This document shows positions 59,162 through 64,000 of a DNA stretch of 64,000 bases, one piece after another. Location: the NCBI GenBank assembly GCA_963969345.1, contig OZ017768.1, positions 9,898,193-9,962,192 on the forward strand. Direction: 5' to 3'. Made by a program: the position numbers and the translations under genes. Every line of letters begins with the position of its first letter. The stretch's first letter is position 1. The notes beneath the pieces are model-generated. The model worked only from the letters and a program-made list of their open reading frames with translations. It did no database searches and was not told the DNA's origin. The DNA comes from Turbatrix aceti (taxonomy: Eukaryota; Nematoda; Chromadorea; Rhabditida; Panagrolaimidae).

Positions 59162-60631
59162 TCAGTCAAGATACGCAGTAAAAACAGTTTCAGCAATGCT
59201 GCAGGCATTGATTCCGCGCTTCATTTTCAAATAACCGTCGGAGCCAAAAGTAGTTCCCCAGCTGTTTTTTAGCAGCCAGTAGGTTTCTCCGTTTTCTTCA
59301 CCGTATCCGACGATGGTCATGGCGTGTGAGCCCAGGGAAGCAGTGAGGCATAAATGTCGAGGGGGGTTAAAAACGCCGGATGAATACGAATACATGGATT
59401 TTATCACCTGGACTCCTGAAAAAAATTGTTTTTATGTTTTTATTTCTTTTAAATTGGAAAATGTTAAAAAAAGTTACTCACCTACAGTAACGGGTCCCTT
59501 TGCCGCGATCCAGTCTGCAATGTACCCTTCATCACGTCCGAGACCCTTATTTCCGCTGACGTAACGCAGGTGAGCCTGGATGTCCCTGCAGGTACCGACA
59601 CGACCGGTATAAGGATACAACCTTTCCAGCGTCAATCCATGATTTTGCACAAAGTCAAAAGCATAAGGCCTGTATCCGCCTCCGCATCCCTGATTTTTGG
59701 AATTGCAGTCGACAAGTTGCTGCTCAGACAACTCTTCCAGGGTTCCATTTTTTATAGCGTTGAGGGATTCAACGACGCTTGCAACCGAAAACGCCCAGCA
59801 TGAACCACATGATCCCTGACTTTTGACCCGACCGACGACGCCTTTCGTCCGCCAGTCGAAAAAAGCAGGGCGAGTTGAGAGAGTTTCAAGGGATTGGTTA
59901 ACAGGTGCCACGGTGTCGGCCAGGTGAGTTGCAAAAAAGTCAGAAGGCATGAGACGGGATTGAAGTTCGTCGGTTGTCATGAGAGCAAATTCGTTGATTT
60001 CGTAAACCACGTTAGCGGATTCTGCCTGAAGAGATTGGATTTCGGCCAGGTTGGTCGCAAAGGTGCGGAAACGGTGGATGAGCTCGGAATCATTTTTTAT
60101 GGGGTAATTTAGTCTGAAAAATTGTTGAACATACATTTTTTACTCGTTTAAAAAAAACAGACAAAAAATTTTAAGTTTGTTTATTTGGATAATTAATTAG
60201 CAATTTAATTAATTAATTAATAAATTTTTTTTTGTAATTATAAAACCAACTCCTTGATCAAATTCAAAAACTGCCGATAAACTAGAGAATCACTTTCATT
60301 AGCTAATTCATGCCCCAACGGAAGATTCGCCGCATCGAACAACTTTTCCGAAACTTCTCCGCCGTACCAGCCAAACTGATGGACGCAATACAATAAAGTC
60401 AGTGCTGCCACCGCACCGACCCCGAATGTGTGCCAATGCGCCCATGAAAATGTTTGTCGTGTCTTGGCCCTGCAAAAAAAATTGATTTTGTAATAATAGT
60501 GAAAAGTAAATTTAAAAAAAAGGTACTGCAATCAATCAGAACACACACCCTTGAGTCTTTGTAAAAAAAGCTGACGTCGCATCTGAAGGGTCACCGGTAG
60601 CGGCGGTGATGTCGTATACCCGGTGGACCAT
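59162..60631 (-). CDS. Papain-family cysteine protease with N-terminal membrane anchor
   Basis: Cathepsin L/F-like C1A peptidase of the endolysosomal or secretory route. Exons 60549-60631, 60251-60469, 59482-60113 and 59162-59415; 1188 nt, 395 residues. Residues about 41-60 (HTFGVGAVAALTLLYCVHQF) are one hydrophobic helix preceded by a short polar tail, a type II anchor or uncleaved signal. The I29 inhibitory propeptide is at about 89-150 (YRQFLNLIKELNYPIKNDSE, then RFRTFATNLAEIQ). The mature domain starts at about 183 (PAFFDWRTKG): QGSCGSCWAF with catalytic Cys206, GCGGGYRPYAF, catalytic His342 in GSHAMTIVGYG, and Asn362 in LKNSWG. All catalytic residues are intact. Start uncertain: the frame is open upstream to 60967. 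The exon 2 donor is the weak GA|GTTGGT, also used as a type in the RdRP gene. Confidence 0.88.
60180..60232. repeat. TTAATTAA-rich palindromic tract
   Basis: Overlapping taattaattag words in the protease intron 2. The same kind of sequence occurs in the transporter intron at 62346-62556. Confidence 0.6.
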
Positions 60632-61612
60632 TGATTGTAAGAAGTTGCGCACGGAAGAGATCAGAAAAGCTGATAACGTGAGAGTCGAAGAGGCAAAAGC
60701 GAAAACAGATGAAACTCTCTTTGACAAACAATAAATATTATGACGACCGGTTGTAGCTGCCTCGAAAGAGCCGATACCTTTTTGTGAGTGAGAAAAGGTA
60801 AGTATGTATGTGTTTTGGGGGGTAGAAAATCGATTGCTTCGATACTGGCTTTGTCTGCTGAAAGGGGTGACCGGGAGGTTATCAGAGAGGGCTGGATGGC
60901 CATTATCAAAGGGAATGAAAAGGTGAATACCATGTAGGAGCGATGTTGCCTTCTGGTTGTCTGGCAAAAAAAACTGTGATAAGAAAGTTCACGTGGATTT
61001 GTGTTAACGTTTTTTAAAATTAAATTTGATGAGTTTCTAAAAAACGCAACCATTTATTTTTTACAGATTTTTTTATTTCATTTTTTTCAAATGTGTAAAA
61101 ATGTTTGTTTTTTTAAACTTATTTAGTAAAAAACCTTCACAAGATTTGCCAAATCACTGCAATGTTTTGGCAAATGTTTGCCAAAACATTGCAAAATATT
61201 GCAAGATTTGCCAAAACATTGTAAAAGAACTTTTTTGTGTCCAAAATTTTTGCAGCATCATTTGTTTTTCACCACTTTTTTGATTTTTTCTTGTTGCAAA
61301 AATACAGGTTGCGCCAATTTACCAATTTACCTGACCAACGTGAAATCAATCAGTTGCGTGTGTGTTCTTGACATACAACAATCAAAGATCTTTTTTTCGA
61401 TGTCATGTGTCAAGATGGTCTTGTTTTCTTTTTCGGTTCCAAAATGGGAACATACTCTTGTGTTTGTGTGTTCCGGCACAAACGTTCGTTCAATTGTTTT
61501 TCGACCTGTAAAATATTCTATAGAATTCGTTCACAAAAAATGTTTCTGCATTGTTTTTGTTTTATCGCCTTCTGAATTCCATTTTTTACCACTGATAATA
61601 AATAGAATTTGA
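60632..61612. other. Divergent spacer, cysteine protease (-) to SLC26 (+)
   Basis: Should hold both promoters. It includes the TTTGCCAAAACATTGCAA repeat cluster. Open frames here are low-complexity or continue the protease frame upstream without support. Confidence 0.45.
61140..61222. repeat. TTGCCAAAACATTGCAA repeat cluster
   Basis: About four direct and inverted copies of an agatttgccaaa / acattgcaa / ttttggcaaa phrase within 83 nt, allowing several alternative hairpins. Confidence 0.75.
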
Positions 61613-64000
61613 ATGAATGCGCTCATTCAAATTCCCTCTATTCCAGCTATGCCACCTCCAATATCATCGCTGAACGATGACAATGATTGTGCATCTCTAC
61701 TTCCGATGTCAACCGAGACATCGATAACAATGGACACCCCTGAGCCCGCATCATCCGGAGACCAACCCGGAACCTCCTCTGCCGAAGGTCCTGTTCTTCG
61801 AATCATCATCGATCGACCTGTCTACGACCAAGAAGATTTTGACGAAAAGTTTGGCCAGGTAGACACCACCTGTGACACTCTATCCCTCGACAAGCCCGAA
61901 AAGCCATCCCAGGCGTTGTTTAAAAAATTTCTTCCTCCTCTGACATGGCTACCGGAGTACAAGAAAGCCTACCTAGTGAGGGATGTTATTGTTGGGCTGA
62001 CCATCTGTGTACTGTCTATTCCCCAGGGTAAGTAAGTGGGGGCACGAACGGGTAAAATTATTACGGTAATTGTTTTTACAGCCATGGCTTACGCGGCCCT
62101 AGCCAATGTTCCAGCAGTCCTAGGATTGTATACGTCACTTTTTTCGACACTTATCTATGCTGTTTTTGGGACTTCAAAGCATATTATGTTCGGCATGTTC
62201 GCGGTGCCATCGCTGATGGTTGGCAGCTTGGTGGAGGAGTATTCGATGCATTCGGAGAATTTGACGTTGATCGAGAAAAACAATGAAGCTGTGGCAATTT
62301 GTGTGACCATCACGTTTTGTTTGGGGATCATTTTTGTGAGTTTTTTCAGTTAATTTATTTATTGTTTAAATAATTAGCTAATTAATTATGTATAATTTTG
62401 TATAATTAATTAGCAAATAGTTTTACATTTTGTAAAAAAAATGTTTTTTTAATGTTTTTTATTTTCTACAAAAATTGCTTTCAAATTAAAAAAAAAACTA
62501 TAATTATGAGTAATTAATTAATTAGTTAATTACCTTATTAATTAGCTAATTAATTAAAATGCATTTTTACAAAAATCCGATTTTTCCAGTCCCTAATGGC
62601 AATCTGCCAAATGCACGTCCTAACCGCCTACCTGTCGAACAACCTGGTCACCGGCTTCACTACCGCCGCTTCGATCCACGTCCTGGCATCCCAAATCCCC
62701 AAGCTGGCAGCTATCCGGGTAAATCGGTACTCTGGGTTCCTCAAACTCTTTCTAATTGCCCGGGACATGGTCGTCAACGCTCCCGAGTACAATCCAGCGG
62801 AACTGATCATTTCAGCGGTCTGCGTGGCTTTTCTCATGGTTGGCAGGTACTTGATCAATCCCCGTGTCCTCCCCCTCGTCGGAGCCCCCATCCCCTTCGA
62901 GCTCTTCGTCGTCATCGCTACCACCGTCATTTCCTACGTCTTTGGCTTTAATGAAAAATACAACGTTCACATCGTGGCAACCATTCCGACAGGTGTGCCG
63001 ACACCGATGTTACCGCATTTTACAATGGTACCGGAATTGTTTTTACGGTGCCTACCAATTGCTATCGTTATTTTTGGAGTCACGCTGTCGGTGGGGAAGC
63101 TGTTTGCCAAGAAGCACGCTTACAAGGTCAATCCAGCGCAGGATTTGAGAGCAATAGCATTGGTACACCTGACAACGAGTTTTTTGAGGTGTGTGCCGTC
63201 GAGCGGGAGTCTGACGAGGTCAGCAGTGGCGTCGCAGCTTGGATCAAAATCTCAGGTGAGGAAGGAAAATAGAAAGGAAGAACAAATCGGTTGGCAAACC
63301 CAAAAATTTTCCAAATGTGAAATTAGGACTTTTTTGGGCTTGTGATTTTTTTTGAAAACCAACCAAATAATTTTTTTGACTAAACGTTTTTAAAATCCAA
63401 TAACGAGTTTTTGAAACAAATTTTTGCAAATGCATCTAAAAATGATCTAAATTTTAAACTAGGAAATTTTATAATTATCGTATTTTTTGATTAACAATTC
63501 TAAACATTTGATCAACGAAAAATGTTCTAATATTCCTTTTTTTGGAAATAAAAATAGTACATTTTTGGTTCCGTGAGCCATTTTTTTTATTTAGAACAAA
63601 TGTTCCTAATTTCTAAAAATGTTCGAATTCCAGATCGCAAGCATATTCAACTCGTTCGTCGTCCTAATCGTAATACTCTGGCTCGGCCCGCTCTTTTACA
63701 CCCTTCCAACCTGCGTCCTAGCCTCGATTATTGTCGTAGCGTTACAGGGAATGCTTTTGCAGCTACGCGAACTGCCCCGGCTTTGGTTGATTTGTAAAAT
63801 TGATTTTGTGGGTTTTTCGAACAAATTTAATTTTTTATGCCCGTTTTGGCATGCAATTTCAGTCAATCTGGGTGGTAGCATTTCTGGCGACGTTCCTCTC
63901 CGACGTCAGCGAAGGGTTGCTCGTAGCCGTCGGCTTTGCACTCTTCACCGTTGTCCTGAGAGTACAAATGCCGCGATCGACATCCATGGGCATGATACCT
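61613..64000 (+). CDS. SLC26/SulP anion transporter (3' partial)
   Basis: Membrane exchanger or channel for sulfate, bicarbonate, chloride or similar anions. Exons 61613-62027, 62082-62335, 62590-63255, 63634-63807 and 63863-64000 onward, in phase throughout; 549 residues visible. Residues 1-100 are acidic and Ser/Pro-rich, then WLPEYKKAYLVRDVIVGLTI opens the transmembrane core. Seen in order: the SulP signature region LSIPQAMAYAALANVPAVLGLYTS at about 134-157; LTAYLSNNLVTGFTTAASIHV; SFLRCVPSSGSLTRSAV (conserved GS.SR.A of helix 8); LPRLWLICKIDFSIWVVAFLATF with SDVSEGLLVAVGF. The C-terminal STAS domain would follow beyond the window. The start codon is the first in frame before the acidic N terminus and is not certain. 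Likely plasma membrane. Confidence 0.93.
62340..62560. repeat. TAATTAATTAG-rich palindromic intron segment
   Basis: Intron 2 of the SLC26 gene is built mainly from TTAATTA/TAATTAG words in overlapping palindromic order, such as ttagctaattaattatg and its complement further on. Confidence 0.7.

Noticed and set aside
60661..61053. A 130-codon frame upstream of the cysteine protease as a separate gene.
   Set aside because: It overlaps the upstream extension of the protease frame, lacks homology and has no splice support.

Overview
The window is nuclear DNA from a nematode, most likely a chromadorean. The evidence is an EGO-1/RRF-type RNA-dependent RNA polymerase, a nuclear receptor with the nematode-style CNAFFRR P-box, nematode-type serpentine chemoreceptors, and short AT-rich introns ending in tttcag. 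Exons are clearly more GC-rich than the T/A-run-rich introns and spacers. The species cannot be named from sequence alone. All exon models were spliced by eye; where a total is given, the exon lengths sum to a multiple of three.

Layout. 1-6.7 kb (+): RNA-dependent RNA polymerase, 5'-truncated by the window edge. 6.9-7.8 kb (+): a two-exon fragment of a LAT-type amino-acid transporter whose intron holds tRNA-Asn(GTT) and an intron-containing tRNA-Tyr(GTA). 8.1-19.9 kb (-): a six-exon nuclear hormone receptor with multi-kilobase introns. 19.9-31 kb: about 11 kb with no supportable gene, possibly the receptor's upstream regulatory or 5' UTR territory. 31-35.8 kb (-): a Rubicon/PLEKHM/DEF8-like endolysosomal adaptor. 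36.3-37.2 kb (+): pyridoxamine 5'-phosphate oxidase. 37.9-41.1 kb (-): BUB1 kinase. 41.5-42.4 kb (-): LIN-37 of the MuvB/DREAM complex, 330 bp upstream of bub-1 on the same strand. 43.1-45.1 kb (+): CTP:phosphocholine cytidylyltransferase, head-to-head with lin-37. 45.6-47.1 kb (+): UPF3/SMG-4, with an exon-junction-complex binding motif near the C terminus. 47.86-55.18 kb: one composite mobile element. 55.2-58.7 kb (-): two tandem serpentine receptors. 59.2-60.6 kb (-): papain-family protease with an N-terminal membrane anchor. 61.6-64 kb (+): SLC26/SulP anion transporter, running off the window.

The composite element is the most unusual structure. It is bounded by LTR-like repeats with TGTTGTAT...ATACAACA ends and a perfect 5-bp target duplication (CATAC). 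Inside is a DNA element with CACTCAAAA-type inverted ends, carrying three successive large foldbacks and a GGGGAAC-rich tandem array, but no reverse transcriptase or transposase that I can recognise.

Two dispersed non-coding repeat families, one rich in AATAACATT/GTTACTTTTG and one rich in AAAGTAACG/TTTTCGTGAC, sit mainly in introns and gene flanks between 31 and 46 kb. The genes are otherwise ordinary housekeeping, cell-cycle, RNA-surveillance and nematode-specific genes. I found no CRISPR, bacterial operon or biosynthetic cluster, and no protein system I would call new.
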